Shown: positions 12,001 to 24,175 of the stretch, piece after piece
Numbering within the stretch: the first letter of the stretch is position 1
How the letters are laid out: each line of letters begins with the position of its first letter
Made by a program: the position numbers and the translations under genes
Source of the DNA: Turnera subulata
Taxonomy: Eukaryota; Streptophyta; Magnoliopsida; Malpighiales; Passifloraceae
Direction: 5' to 3'
Assembly: GCA_028386065.3 (NCBI GenBank)
Contig: JAKUCV010004232.1
Location: forward strand, 4,281 to 68,280
DNA length: 64,000 nucleotides
Notes under the pieces: generated by a model
Seen by the model: the letters and a program-made list of their open reading frames with translations, nothing else
Databases searched by the model: none
Told to the model about the DNA's origin: nothing

Positions 12001-12886
12001 CCTCAATAATATGGCTGTAGATAAAGTTGATTACACAAATTTCTTCCGTTTGCTTTCCAATATTAAGGTGGATCCAAACATTCCGGAAGACGAGTTGCTA
12101 ATTCCCCTGAAGGCTGTTCTATTAGATATTGGAAAGGAGCGTAAAGAGGCATGGGTCAGCTGGGTGCAATCCTATGTGCAGGAGGTAGAAATATCAGCAC
12201 CTATGTTGGATTTATCTTGCTCTTTTCTTTATGCTACATTCTGTGCATTATTTGTCCAAGTTCCTTACCTTGCCCCTTCTAAAAGAAAAAGTTGTCCACA
12301 AAATCTGTTTTTTTCTATGATTTTCATGATGTGCCAATGGCACAAGTAGGCTTGCTGCTATTCTAACGTTGTTGCTCTCTTTCTCTTTTCTGGTTTTTGT
12401 TTGGAATATGATGTTCATTCGCCACTCTGAACTGTTTCATTTGATTGCTAAGCTTGCCACATTATATGAAGGGAATGTTCTATTTCTAGTATAGCAGTTA
12501 GTAATAAATTTAACTTACCAACTTCATTTGCACAGTGCATGGTTGAACAGGGTGAGACCAGGGCTTTCCTTAGTGGACAGTCGAATCATCATTTTTATGT
12601 TCTCACGTTTCTTCTCGTAATGCTACTGCAGCTTGCTTCTAGTGGCATCTCAGATGAGGAGAGGAAGGTTCAAATGGATTCAGTAAATCCCAAATACGTT
12701 CTTCGCAACTATTTATGTCAGACCGCCATTGATTCAGCTGAACAAGGGGATTTCAGTGAGGTAAGGAGGCTGCTTAAGCTAATGGAGCGACCATTTGATG
12801 AGCAACCGGGGATGGAGAAATATGCCCGTCTGCCGCCGGCTTGGGCATATCGGCCAGGTGTATGCATGCTTTCTTGTTCTTCCTAA
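9091..12886 (+). CDS. SELO: Protein adenylyltransferase SelO, organelle-targeted (eight exons)
   Basis: SelO is a pseudokinase-fold enzyme that transfers AMP from ATP to protein hydroxyl side chains in mitochondria and plastids. Exons: 9091-9501, 9824-9933, 10131-10187, 10289-10588, 11047-11294, 11529-11835, 11911-12184, 12632-12886. All introns are GT-AG, phases agree throughout, and the product is 653 aa, close to the family length. Residues 1-75 are Ser/Leu/Pro/Arg-rich and poor in acidic residues, a typical transit peptide. Visible motifs are [50 protein letters not shown] (Lys236), [17 protein letters not shown], the HGVLNTDN catalytic segment (Asp405/Asn406) and DYGPFGFLD (Asp415). The C terminus is CMLSCSS, with Cys as the third-last residue, where vertebrate SelO has selenocysteine. 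It is intact. Confidence 0.93.
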
Positions 12887-13730
12887 GTGTTTTTGCATGT
12901 ATTACATATGCCTAGACTGTTTCTTTCATGTACATAATAGTGAATCTAGCTTTCCTTGAGAGTCCAGAAAGGCAGATGCAGCGCATGTATACCTTTTGTT
13001 CATCCATGTTGTTACAACGAAATCATAGTTGTAAGATTTATTTTTGAACTCCAATATTCACTGCGGGATGAGTTGGATAACATGGACAAGGAGGAATTAG
13101 ACAGTCTTCTTTACCAGAGATGAGACAGATTTCTTCTTTTCCAGATAACCCTACGTGGTATCCCCAACAGATTAGCTATTGGAAATTTTGTGTAGCAAGC
13201 ATCTGCCATCCTCTTAGAATGAATAAATACATGGATTTGATTTAGTAAATTGTTTGATGATTTAATAAGGGCGACAGTGTTTCGCAGTCCAATCAACTAG
13301 AGTAGATTGTCGGGCAAGCCCTCCCTAATCTCACATTAGGTACACTAACAACATCTTCCGTTGTGTTTGGAGTCTCAGTTGATGATAAAATTTACCCCTT
13401 TTTTTTTTTTCTGTGTTAGCGGGATTTTGTATGGGCATTTTTTTGAGAAACGGTCTAGGTTGATGGTAAACATCCAGCTGAATCCAAAACAGGATTACAA
13501 GTAGAGTTCTTTGGTGAAGCCTCAACCTCTTCTTTCATCATCATTCTTTCCCTTCCTTGGGGATGGATACGCTAGACAACTGGATTGCTAGGGAGGGATA
13601 GATACACTGGACAGTATGTGGATAGGCACAGTTATTAATCAAGTATAATGGTTCTATTACTGGGCTTGAGTCCGTCTATGATTGATTAGTGGGGGCTAAG
13701 GTCTAATACTAATTTATCATTTTTTTTGTC
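12887..13730. other. SelO 3' UTR and downstream intergenic DNA
   Basis: SelO coding ends at 12886. The following bases are AT-rich with no credible frame. I see no second gene or transposon end here. Confidence 0.4.
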
Positions 13731-14640
13731 GAAAGGATAAACATTCATTAATAATAAGAAACCAGAAATACATCCATGTCTATAAGACACTCAGAGATGC
13801 TGAAGATATTACAATCCAAACATATCTACTTGAAACGAGGGCATCAAAAGAGTAAGTGTTCAACATGGAAAGATACATACTAAACTGGATAGAAAATACA
13901 TAAGCTAGGATATAGATAAACTTTGGGCAGATGTTGTTGTAGAATTGAAATAGAGCGCCACTGAACTTCAAATTCGGGAAGATAAGTGTTCAACATGGAA
14001 AGATACATACTAAACTGGATAGAAAATACATAAGCTAGGATATAGATAAACTTTGGGCAGATGTTGTTGTAGAATTGAAATAGAGCGCCACTGAACTTCA
14101 AATTCGGGAAGATATCTGATGAAAGGGGATATTTGAACCTGATAATGCAGGCCTCTATCCTGAACACCATGTGTTCTAACAAGTCACTCCCGTATGACAA
14201 CATTAAAATCCACACCAGAGAGTTCAATTCCAAAACAAAATCGAACCACCCACTATCTAAATCCGGATCATCATCCGCATCGGCATCATCGTCGGCGCCA
14301 TCACCGCCGACGCCATCACCATCGCAACCGACCAACGCCATCAACCCAAACAGAGAGACCTGCAACTCAAGAACACAGGGACACACACAAGTCCCAAACT
14401 AAAAGGCACAACTGTGGTGCAACTGATCCAAACAACAGAGTTGGACAAGGAAGCTGGAAGAAATCCAGATTAAGCTATGACAAATTAACTATCTACCATG
14501 TGAAGAGGGATTGCAGTGATGGTAGAAACTAACCCATATAAGCATGGAATGGAGCCTATAAACGAGCCTTAACCAACGATGGGTAATGATGGTTTGTATG
14601 GTTGATGATGGATTCTACCTTCGGATTAGATCAATTAATC
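13715..14640 (-). repeat. Degenerate repeat, possibly a 5'-truncated LINE 3' end, with a 130-bp tandem duplication
   Basis: On the minus strand this region ends in TTTATCCTTTCGACAAAAAA at about 13721-13740, a form common at 3' ends of plant LINEs. Units 13853-13982 and 13983-14112 form a perfect 130-bp head-to-tail duplication, so that event is recent. A TCA/CCG-rich stretch at 14260-14330 gives low-complexity frames only. Confidence 0.35.
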
Positions 14641-14720
14641 ATAGACTGCTATTGAGAAAATCTTAGTATTAGGTCTAGTACCAATAGTATACTTATGGCA
14701 TTGATACAAGCTAACATAGT

Positions 14721-17423
14721 TGAAACGGCCCGACCCGTATTTACCGTACACAGTAAACACGTGCCGAAACTGTAACAACCCAACCCAACAAAGCCCAGCA
14801 TACAGTGTATACAATAGATATCCGGGCTCAATAGCCCAAAATAAAAACAACAACAATAACTCAACCGGCCCAATGGCCCAATAATAGTAAAAACAATGCA
14901 CAGCGTAAGACTTTAATAACTCACAAAACACTGTATGCGACACTGATGCAAACTATGGATCTGAGCCTTGTCCAAGGGATAACGCCGCAGCCTGTCTGGA
15001 ATGCACCAAACCTGTACCAAAAATAACGCATCCTACGGGATGAAAGCCCGCAGGTGAGGGGTGAGTCCGAAGTGCTCACCGACGAAGGAAAGACAATCAA
15101 TATGCACACTAAAATTACTCAAGGTCCAAAAACAGGTAAAATCCACCAAAATACACCAAATCGAAAGACAAGACCCAAAAACCGGTCCAAAACCGAAAAG
15201 ACTCAGTAAAATCCAATTTCCCAGTTTTATCTTTCCGGGCCCCGTCACGGATAAGCTAGAGGTCAGACCTGGTTATCAACACATTCCGGGTGCCAGACCA
15301 AATCCAGAGAACCCAGGGATCGACATCCCAAAAATACGAACCCAAGGATAGAAATCCCAAAAATAATCACGGGATAGACATCCCAAGCATAGACATGCTT
15401 ATCACAAGTAACCCAGGTCAAGGCCACCACGAAACAGTCTTAAACCATCGAGTCGTATCACTACTTATCACGCGACAATTATATTATCGTCATCAAAATC
15501 AAATCACAGGGATCGACGTCCCTAACCAAAATCCCGGGATAGGCATCCCATCCAAAATCAAGGATCGACATCCTTATCACAATTTATTATTAATCAATTT
15601 TATACTTTGAACTAAAAGACACAGAAAATCAACACAGGGATAAACATCCCAAAAATACCAAATCAAAATACTGGGATAAACATCCCGACAACAATCACAC
15701 AAATGTAGCAACCAACAGTGCAATAATCAACAAATACGATAACCGAGTAATATAGGCACATAATGAAGGAAATCCATCCTCACCTTGGACGATTACTCAA
15801 CTCCGGAGACAATGACCGGTCTGACGCCGGCTCCTCGGGAAACTGCCCGATATCCGAACCTATACAACAAAACAATATATACTCACATAAATGCACATAA
15901 TCGGTATACTATGATGCCCAAACTGCGAAGTAAACCCATCCCGGTTCATATCTGTTATTATTTCCATTTACCGAAAATATAATACCGTACGTATATCCGA
16001 ATATAATTTCGGTACCATACTTTAATTAAAACTCTTAAAAATATTTTCATAAATAATTATAATTTTCCAAAATTATAATCTCCATAATTTTTCCAGAAAA
16101 ATAATAACCTATTTATAATTTTAAAAAAATATTTATATAGTATTTATCTTTTTCTCAATATATGATAATATTTTCCAACACAAAATTATAATTACCCTTA
16201 ATTTTCAAAGTACATATATATATATATATTCCTCAAACATAATTTTCTAGAGAGAATAATACATATATTAAATTTCCAGAAATTATTTCATGGTATAAAT
16301 ATATTTTTCCAAATAATATTAGTTTTTCCCAAAACATAACTTAATTATTTATCAATGTATATATATTTATATTTTTTGCAAAATACCAAAATTAAACTAA
16401 CCATAATTTTCTCAAAGTAATTTTATATTTTTTTCCAAAATTAAATACAGGAAATAAGTAAATAAATATATATATATATGGTTTTTTTTTTAATTAAAAC
16501 TGAAACTGGTCGCAACCCGGATCCAGATCCAGGCGCGACCCGGACAGCACAGGCGGGTTACCCGACCTTACCAGCGGGTACAGAGGCGGCGGTGCGACGA
16601 CAGGCGCGAGGAAGGAAGCCGCGGGGAAGGCGAGCTCGAGGCGACTACAAGGGCGGTGCAACCTCGGCGCGGCGACGGCAGGAGGCTGAGCGGCGACGCG
16701 GAAGAAGCAGATCCGCCGGGTTTCGCCGCGGGTCAACGGCAGTTGGCGGCGCGTCTCGCGGCGTATGGCGACGGGAGCGACGGGGAGAAGTCGGCGACAT
16801 CACGGCGCAGACGATGGTGGCCTCGGTGTGGCGTGCAGCGGCGCCGAACTCCTCGACGTGTACAGTAGCTGGGCGACCTGGGGTGACGACACTGTTCACT
16901 CCGGGTTTTTTTTCTATTTTTCCGATTTTTCAGAAATTCCTTTTCTCTTTTTTTCTTTTCTCTCTTTTTTTTTCTTATTTTCTTTTCCCTTCTCTCAGTT
17001 TTTTTATTTTTTCTTTTTTTTCTTCTCTTTTTTTTTCTTTCTCTCTTTTTTCTTTTTTTTTTCCTCTCTTTTTCTTTCTCCTCTCCTCTTCCTCTCTTCT
17101 TCCTTTCTTCTCCTGCTTCTTTTTATAAACGGAAAATTTACTGTTACACTTGTGATTGCAAGTCCGGTCCGGACCAGAAAATAACTGATACCCCCTTAGT
17201 TATTTTCCGGTGTGATTTTTCCGAAAATCCCGGGACCCGAAAAATACCAACTTAGGCCCGAAAAATCCACGGAAAAATCACGAGCGCGGGAAAACTCTCG
17301 GTTTCGAAAAACGACTCCCGATTTACCTTGAATTAATTACACAAGATTAATTCAACAGTAAATTACGGTAAAAAGACTTTTACAGTCCCGGTAAAAATAA
17401 AAAATTTTACCCGGACTGTTACA
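14721..17423 (-). mobile_element. Gypsy solo LTR (family H), minus orientation, with 5-bp target duplication
   Basis: The sequence begins TGAAACGGCCCGACC and ends CCGGACTGTTACA (plus strand). The reversed ends, TGTAACAG...GTTTCA, are typical of Gypsy LTRs. ATAGT at 14716-14720 and again at 17424-17428 is a perfect 5-bp target duplication. No internal region lies between, so this is a solo LTR of 2703 bp. Inside are a hairpin-repeat array (15316-15686), an AT-rich block (16020-16480), a CG-rich block (16500-16890) and a long pyrimidine tract (16905-17120). Frames across the last two are low-complexity and not genes. Confidence 0.8.
15316..15686. repeat. Dispersed 14-bp hairpin repeat (GGGATNNACATCCC) in the family H LTR
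   Basis: Copies at 15316, 15371, 15386, 15509, 15536, 15561, 15637 and 15673 share the form stem-loop-stem with stem GGGAT/ATCCC. At 15386 the stem is AGCAT/ATGCT and at 15560 it is AAGGAT/ATCCTT, so paired changes keep the complementarity. Two or more relatives (GGGATCAATATCCC and a mismatched neighbour) lie at about 24880-24925 in the second LTR. Confidence 0.75.
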
Positions 17424-17428
17424 ATAGT

Positions 17429-18129
17429 ACACTTTTCCAGAAGAGTGAAACATGTTATATAATTGCCAACTGGGCTATTTTATACTGGGTTTCCATTGAT
17501 TGAATAGAAGAGCTTCTCTTCAATAAAAACGGGGAAGCACGAACTTACAAATTTCATTATGTTGCCGAAGTATAAGTGCAAGAATTGTGATGTCGAATCC
17601 CAAGTCGATCCATTTGTCTACTTCATTCCATTATTTGACCATAAAATGGCAGTTTTTTTTTTTGTAATGTATATATTGAGTGCAGTGCACTGAATTCCAT
17701 ACTATACGATGGAATGGAACTGCTAAGTTGCAAACACATGACTTAAGGATATTCGAAACAAATTTAAGAGTCATTGAAAGAGGGAAAAAAAGTTGAGGTC
17801 TTAATTTTATACATAAATTATATTTTATTGTAATTATGTTTTATCAGAGAAAATTATTTTTCCTAACCTCTCTTCCAATAGAGCTTTATATATTTCTTTT
17901 TTTTTCTTTTTTCTTCCCAAAATGAGAAGAAACAAAAAAGAAACTAGAAAGCTAAATTTTTTTTAGAAACATTAAGGAATGGAATGGAACCAGTTTCTTT
18001 TTCTTCTTCTTATTATTATTTTTTTTTTGTTGGGTTTAAGTCGACCCGTTTTCCGTAGTGTGCGTGTTAGATAAGAGGCCCCAAAAATGATTTTGTAAAA
18101 TAGTAAAAAAGAAAAGAAATACCCATTTA
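17429..18129. other. AT-rich intergenic DNA
   Basis: Poly(T) and poly(A) tracts are common. I see no gene, no matched transposon ends and no conserved motif. Confidence 0.4.
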
Positions 18130-19659
18130 TTATTGTTACGTTTTTTAGTCCCGGAATCTCTCTGTCCTGTCCTGTCCTATGAATGTGATGTGCGAGTGAC
18201 ATGTAGTAGGAGGTTAAGGTCAGTACTACTCGCTTGGCTTGGCGTCATGCAATTCTCTTTTCCATTCATTTCCTTCCTTGTTCGCTGCCCATTTTCCTCT
18301 TCTTCTTCTTCTTCTTCTTCTTCACTTTTTTTTTTTTTTTTAACCCGCACAAACACAACCGCCATTCCATCGTTGAGTTCCCAAAAACCAGGAAAAAGAA
18401 AAAAAAAAAACAAAAAACACAACCGAGAGAACCAACACCCAAAAAAAAAAAACAAACAACAACATCAACATTGCCGCTCCAAAGCCATCACTTTCGCCCC
18501 ACACACACACCACCAACCGAGAGAACCAACACCGCCTGCGGACACAATTTCGCACCATCTGCCGTCCAGAAACACCACAAAACGGTACACATATTCATAT
18601 ATGTACATATGGGCACATGCACATGGTGTTGACGTTCTTCTTTTTCTGGTTTTTGGTTGTGATTTTGTCCATATGTTACGCCACAATGAGTTTCTATGCT
18701 CGCCCATTATTGATTCCTTTTCGTGAAACAAAAAAAAAAAGCCAAAAATGTTTTGCTACAAAATGTGCTATGCTTTGGTTTTCAAACTGGCTATGCCTGC
18801 CCCCCGGAGATTCTGGTTTTGTTGTTCTACTTTTTCTGATCCTGCGTATTTCTTCTTGTTACAAATTTCTTCCTGTTCGGTTACCTCAATTGATTCTTGA
18901 CGAATTGTCCTTGGGTTTGCTCTTTCCCTTGGCTGGCCAATACTGTTACATTTCCTTTTTCTTTTCTTAACTACAAAATGCATGCAATGTCTTGAAACTT
19001 GTGTTTCATTGTTTTGTTTTGTTTTTTGTCATTTTGGATTGGTTGACGTACATTCTCATTCAAGGTCGATGCATCCCATATGGTTAGGTTTTTAAAAGAT
19101 TGGATGTGTATTGTCCTGCTGCTGATGGGCGTTGGATGGATGGGATGGGGTTTAAAAAGATATGCAAAAAAGGTAAGGAATAGATGAGTGGTCCATGATG
19201 TAACAGACTCTGGTTTTCCGGTTTCCGGACTGATAATATTCATACCTGGCCGGTCTATTTAGGCCATCTTCATAACTTGCTTGGCTTTCCGGACTGACGT
19301 TTTCTAAACCAAAATTACATCTTTTTTATTATGTGTGTTCTTGTGATTTTAGTGCCACATAGGAATATAAAAAAAAAAAAACAGCATCTTATTAGAGGCC
19401 ATCTTCTTGTGTTAACTTTAGGTTTCCTATGTCAGCCTATTTGTTTATTTCTAGCCTGGCCATGGACCTTTTTGTGTTTTTGTTGATTATTGCAAGTTCC
19501 TATTATTGCACGGTGATGTATGTTTGAAATTCCATTTATGCGAGATTGTTAGGTCTAATGTGGGGTTTGTTATTTCTGCTGCAGTTTTGTAGCGACTTGG
19601 ATTTCGGGGGTTTCTGTTAATTTGGTCATACTCTACTCTCATAGTATATATTCATCATC
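18130..19659 (+). promoter_or_regulatory. NFXL1 5' region: CT-rich leader and probable 5'UTR intron
   Basis: A (TTC)n run at 18298-18324 and CAACA-rich leader sequence to about 18600 look like a plant 5' UTR. A strong acceptor, TTTCTGCTGCAG, ends at 19584, so the start-codon exon probably begins at 19585 after an intron. The donor is not clear. The stretch 18985-19420 is a diverged match to 30318-30770 in front of LIP2. Confidence 0.45.
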
Positions 19660-19698
19660 TTGGTGGGGGATCTGGACTTGGGTTTGCTGTCAGATAGT

Positions 19699-22600
19699 AT
19701 GAGCTCTCAACCGCGAAATGAACGAAGGGACAATAATAGACGCAGAGTTCCCTCCCAGCCAATCCGGCAAACCTGGGTTCCGAGAGGATCCACCACTTCT
19801 GTAGGTGATGTGAACCCCCCACCCTCCAGTTTAGGCCTGAGCCAACCGGATGGAAACGGTGAACATTTTAACCATGGCTCGGCTCCTCGTGATTCTAGGC
19901 GCACAGGGAATGCTAGTGCTTTCAAGGGTCATGTCAGCCGGCCTAATCACCGGAGGCAGGAGAGGGAGAAGGAGAAGGGTGGAAGGGGGGAGACTCTAGA
20001 AGTGAAGGAGGTAAAAGACCTGAATTTGCCTCAACTCGTGCAAGAAATTCAGGAGAAGCTTGCCACTAGTACAGTTGAGTGTATGATTTGCTATGATATG
20101 GTGAAAAGGTCTGCGCCTATTTGGTCTTGCTCAAGCTGTTACTCAATTTTTCACTTAAATTGTATAAAGAAATGGGCCCGTGCCCCCACTTCGGTTGACT
20201 TGTCTGCGGAAAAGAATCAAGGTTTTAATTGGCGGTGTCCAGGTTGTCAATCAGTGAAGCTCACGTATGTGAAGGAAATTCGCTATGTTTGCTTTTGTGG
20301 AAAGAGGACGGATCCCCCTTCTGATTTGTATTTGACCCCGCACTCATGTGGAGAACCATGTGGGAAGCCACTAGCGAGGGATACCCATGCTATGGCTGGG
20401 AGGAAGGAGGATATTTGTCCTCATGTTTGCGTCTTGCAGTGCCATCCAGGCCCATGTCCGCCTTGTAAGGCATTTGCACCCCCTTGTTTGTGCCCTTGTG
20501 GGAAGAAAGTGATTACTACCAGATGCTCTGACCGGACATCTGTCCTAACTTGTGGTCAACGTTGTGATAAGCTTCTTCCATGTTTGCGTCATCGGTGCGA
20601 TAAAATTTGCCATGTTGGTCCTTGTGATCCTTGTCTGTTCCTGGTCACTGCTTCATGTTTCTGCAAGAAGAAAGAGGAGGTTGTTCTGTGTGGAGACATG
20701 GCTGTTAAGGGAGAGGTGAAAGCTGAAGATGGTGTCTTTTCTTGTAATGCAACCTGTGCAAAGTTACTGGCTTGTGCCAATCATGTTTGTGGTGAAACTT
20801 GCCATCCAGGCATTTGTGGGGATTGTAGCTTAATGCCGGGTAGGGTCAAGTCATGTCATTGTGGAAAAACAAGCTTCCAGGAAGAAAGAAAAAGCTGCTT
20901 GGACCCTATTCCAACTTGTACAGAAGTATGCGGTAAATCTCTTCCCTGTGGGATACACCAATGCAAGGAAACATGCCATGCAGGGGGATGCCCACCGTGT
21001 TTGGTACTAGTTACACAAAAATGTCGCTGTGGATCAACCTCAAGAAACGTGGAATGCTTCAAAACAACTGCAGACAATGAGAAATTTGCATGTGATAAAC
21101 CTTGCGGTAGGAAGAAGAACTGTGGGAGGCACCGATGTAGTGAAAGGTGCTGTCCTCTCTCCAATTCGCGCAATGCGCATTCTGGAGACTGGGATCCCCA
21201 TTTTTGCCAAATGGCCTGTGGTAAGAAGCTAAGGTGTGGACAGCATGCTTGTGAATCACTGTGTCACAGTGGCCATTGTCCTCCTTGCCTTGAAACAATC
21301 TTCACAGATTTGACTTGTGCATGTGGGAGAACTTCAATCCCTCCTCCTTTGCCTTGCGGTACACCTCCACCTTCGTGCCAATTCCCATGCTCAGTTCCCC
21401 AGCCTTGTGGCCATTCAGCATCTCATGGCTGTCTGTTATGGACACATTCATAGGCAAGAATTATGCTAGGCGTCCACCCTGATTCAGGTCATCAAATTCA
21501 TCCACAATTCAAGGACACTGATTCAGCAAATCACAACGTTATCATTGATTCTTAGCAATCATCATTATCCTTCTTTCCTTAGTTATCCTGAAGTCAACTT
21601 TACAATTCCTATTAGGCAACAAGCTGGTCTCCTAAAGATCTGCTATTATCCCTTTTATTATGTCTTTTAATGCTTTCCAATTAGACTATGATTCTGTAAG
21701 GATGTACTTCTATTCCTGTACTACTCAAAGTCCTATTTAAAGGACCCTACTATGAATGAAAGAATCAAGTCATATTCAACAAACACCTAGAGGTCAGAGC
21801 TCCCTTTAACGAGTTCAGGTTCAGACTCCCTTCAAGAGTCTGGTTCACCACCATAGGTCGGGGGAAGGGCAAGGCCAAAAGTCCAGGCCAAGGCCCGAGG
21901 ACTCGATCCCAGAAGTGTGGTGCTAACACTGTCACTTTGGAGACTGCCCTCCATGCTCGGTTCCGATAGCCAAGGAGTGTGTTGGGGGCCATGTGGTTCT
22001 TGGTAATGTACCTTGTGGGTCAAAGGATATCAGATGTAACAAACTTTGTGGCAAGACTAGGCAGTGTGGTCTACATGCATGTGGCAGAACTTGTCATCCA
22101 CCTCCTTGTGATATTTCATGCAGAGCTGAAGGCGGGTTTAAAACTTCTTGTGGGCAGACATGTGGTGCTCCCAGGAGAGACTGCAGGCATACGTGTGCTG
22201 CACTTTGTCACCCTTCTGCTCCTTGTCCTGATGTGAGATGTGAGTTCCCTGTCACAATTTCTTGCTCTTGTGGTAGGATAACAGCATCTGTTCCCTGTGA
22301 TGCTGGAGGAAGTAATGGTGGTTACAGTGCTGATACTGTTTTGGAGGCTTCCATTGCCCATAAGTTGCCAGCAGCCCTGCAACCGGTGGAGTCCACCAGC
22401 AAGAAGATTCCACTTGGCCAGAGAAAGCTCATGTGTGATGATGATTGTGCTAAACTGGAGCGGAAGAGGGTTCTTGCTGATGCATTCGACATTACGCCAC
22501 CGAGCTTGGAAGCTCTTCATTTTGGTGAGACATCTGCTGCAACGGAGTTGCTCGCAGACATTTATAGGCGTGACCCAAAGTGGGTGCTTGCTGTGGAGGA

Positions 22601-23546
22601 GAGATGTAAATACTTGGTACTGGGTAAGAGCAGAGGAAATGGAGGAACCGTAGGTGGTTTTAAGCTTCATGTATTTTGCACCATGCTGAAGGATAAAAGA
22701 GATGCGGTTAGGCTAATAGCTGAGAGGTGGAAGCTTACAGTTACTGCTGCTGGTTGGGAACCAAAGCGTTTCATTGTGATTCATGTTACGACCAAATCCA
22801 AGCCCCCACCGCGTATAATTGGGGTCAAGGGTGCAACAATCTTAAATGCCTCACATCCACCTTCTTTTGATCCACTGGTAGACATGGACCCCAGGCTTGT
22901 TGTTTCATTTCTGGATTTGCCACGGGAGGCAGATATCAGTTCATTGGTTCTGAGATTTGGTGGTGAATGTGAACTGGTTTGGCTGAATGATAAGAATGCA
23001 CTAGCTGTATTTTCTGATCCTGCACGTGCAGCAACTGCAATGAGGAGATTGGATCATGCATCCGCCTATCATGGAGCAGTGGTGGTTTTTCAAAGTGGTG
23101 GCACCTCAGGGCCAGCATCAGCTAGTAATGCCTGGGCAGGAGTAGGGGCTGCCAAGGGAGGAGTTGCGGGTGCAGCTTTGAAAGGCAATCCATGGAAGAA
23201 GGCTGTAGTACAGGAGTCTGCCTGGAGGGAAGATCCATGGAGTGGTGATGAGTGGTCTGGCGGTTCTACCGTTGTTCAAGCTTCTGCATGGAAAGGGAAG
23301 GAAACTCCATTTCCAGCGGCAGTTAGCCGGTGGAGTGTCCTTGAATCTGACTTGTCATCTTCTAGTTCATCTGCAACAATTTTAAGGATGGAGGCTCCTG
23401 CAAAACAGGCAGAGAGTCATAATAATCAACCATTGTTGGAGCCAAAATTAAGCACTTCCAATTCGTCGTCACTGCAACCTGCTGGTGTATCAAGTGAAGA
23501 AGAAATGTCTGAAGTAGTTGAGGATTGGGAGAAAGCTTATGACTGA
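19699..23546 (+). CDS. NFXL1: NF-X1-type zinc finger protein NFXL1, coding exon interrupted by a solo LTR
   Basis: NFXL1 is a nuclear cysteine-rich protein that tunes plant stress and defence responses. The likely start is the ATG at 19699 (MSSQPRNERRDN), matching the family N terminus; an in-frame ATG at 19660 is an alternative. A RING/PHD-like finger runs from Cys128 to about residue 184 (CMICYDMVKRSAPIW...WRCPGC). Repeated NF-X1 fingers of the form CG.H.C...CH.G.CP.C follow. After the fingers come a conserved LxDIYRRDPKWVL segment and an RRM-like C-terminal part near residues 895-965. Coding reaches Cys at 21430-21432, resumes at 21933, and would give 1115 aa without the insert. The 495-bp LTR plus duplicated 5 bp shifts frame and puts a stop at 21451-21453, truncating the product inside the finger array. 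The coding part otherwise needs no intron. This may be a null or heterozygous allele. Confidence 0.85.
21434..21928. mobile_element. Solo LTR (Copia-like) inside the NFXL1 coding exon, TSD CTGTC
   Basis: The insert begins TGTTATGGACAC and ends GGTGCTAACA, giving TGTTA...TAACA inverted ends. CTGTC at 21429-21433 and 21929-21933 is a perfect 5-bp target duplication. A TATA-like TATTTAAAGG with a downstream ACTATGAATGAAAGAATC block (about 21735-21770) reads on the plus strand, as in short Copia LTRs; this hints at plus orientation. No internal retrotransposon sequence is present. The NFXL1 reading frame is continuous on either side once the insert and one TSD copy are ignored. Confidence 0.9.
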
Positions 23547-24175
23547 TGTTATCGGGTCTTTTTGGTAGGTAACTTTTAGCTTTTATATGGATTTTGCTTT
23601 TTGTTCTTTGGCGTTGAGGAACTGGTCTTCTTTCACTTGTTGTTTTGAACTAGGTCCATCACCCTTGAAATGACTGTGATCTTTTCCCTCCATTGGCGAT
23701 TTCCTTTAGCCAAAGCGTTAATTAAATTTGTACAGGAGCCTTTATTCTCACTGTATGAAGAAAAGAGAACTTGTGTAACGTGAAAAAAAAGAAATTATAT
23801 AGTCCGAGAAAGAATCTCTGTTTTAATCATGTTACCAAGGCATTACTTTGAAGCTGCTATCCCGCTAGGAGTGCAATGTACTCTTTTTCTTTTTTTTTTT
23901 TAAACGGTCAATGTACTTTATTTTGAACCCTACTTAAGTTGATTCCATATACAAGTTTGTTTGCGAAAGCATTAAATACTCTAACATATATTAATATCAC
24001 GGACAGGGAAAGGATTTTGTTTTTTATAATTTGAGACCAAGGTTATATATATGTTGTCAATATACTTTCACCTTATTGAAGTTTCCACCAATGATATTCA
24101 ACGCAAGCTTATAGTAATAGCCAGCCTTTGAATCTTATTGTGCATTTTTTTAAGCATTTTATATAGCCAAAACAT
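23547..24175. other. NFXL1 3' flank
   Basis: AT-rich 3' UTR and intergenic sequence without a credible frame. Confidence 0.4.

Noticed and set aside
16478..17184. 216-aa and 139-aa frames with Arg/Gly then Phe/Ser runs
   Set aside because: Artefacts of a CG-rich block and a pyrimidine tract within a solo LTR.
21765..22023. Minus-strand frames over the NFXL1 insertion
   Set aside because: They lie in the solo LTR and the adjoining zinc-finger exon; no independent support.
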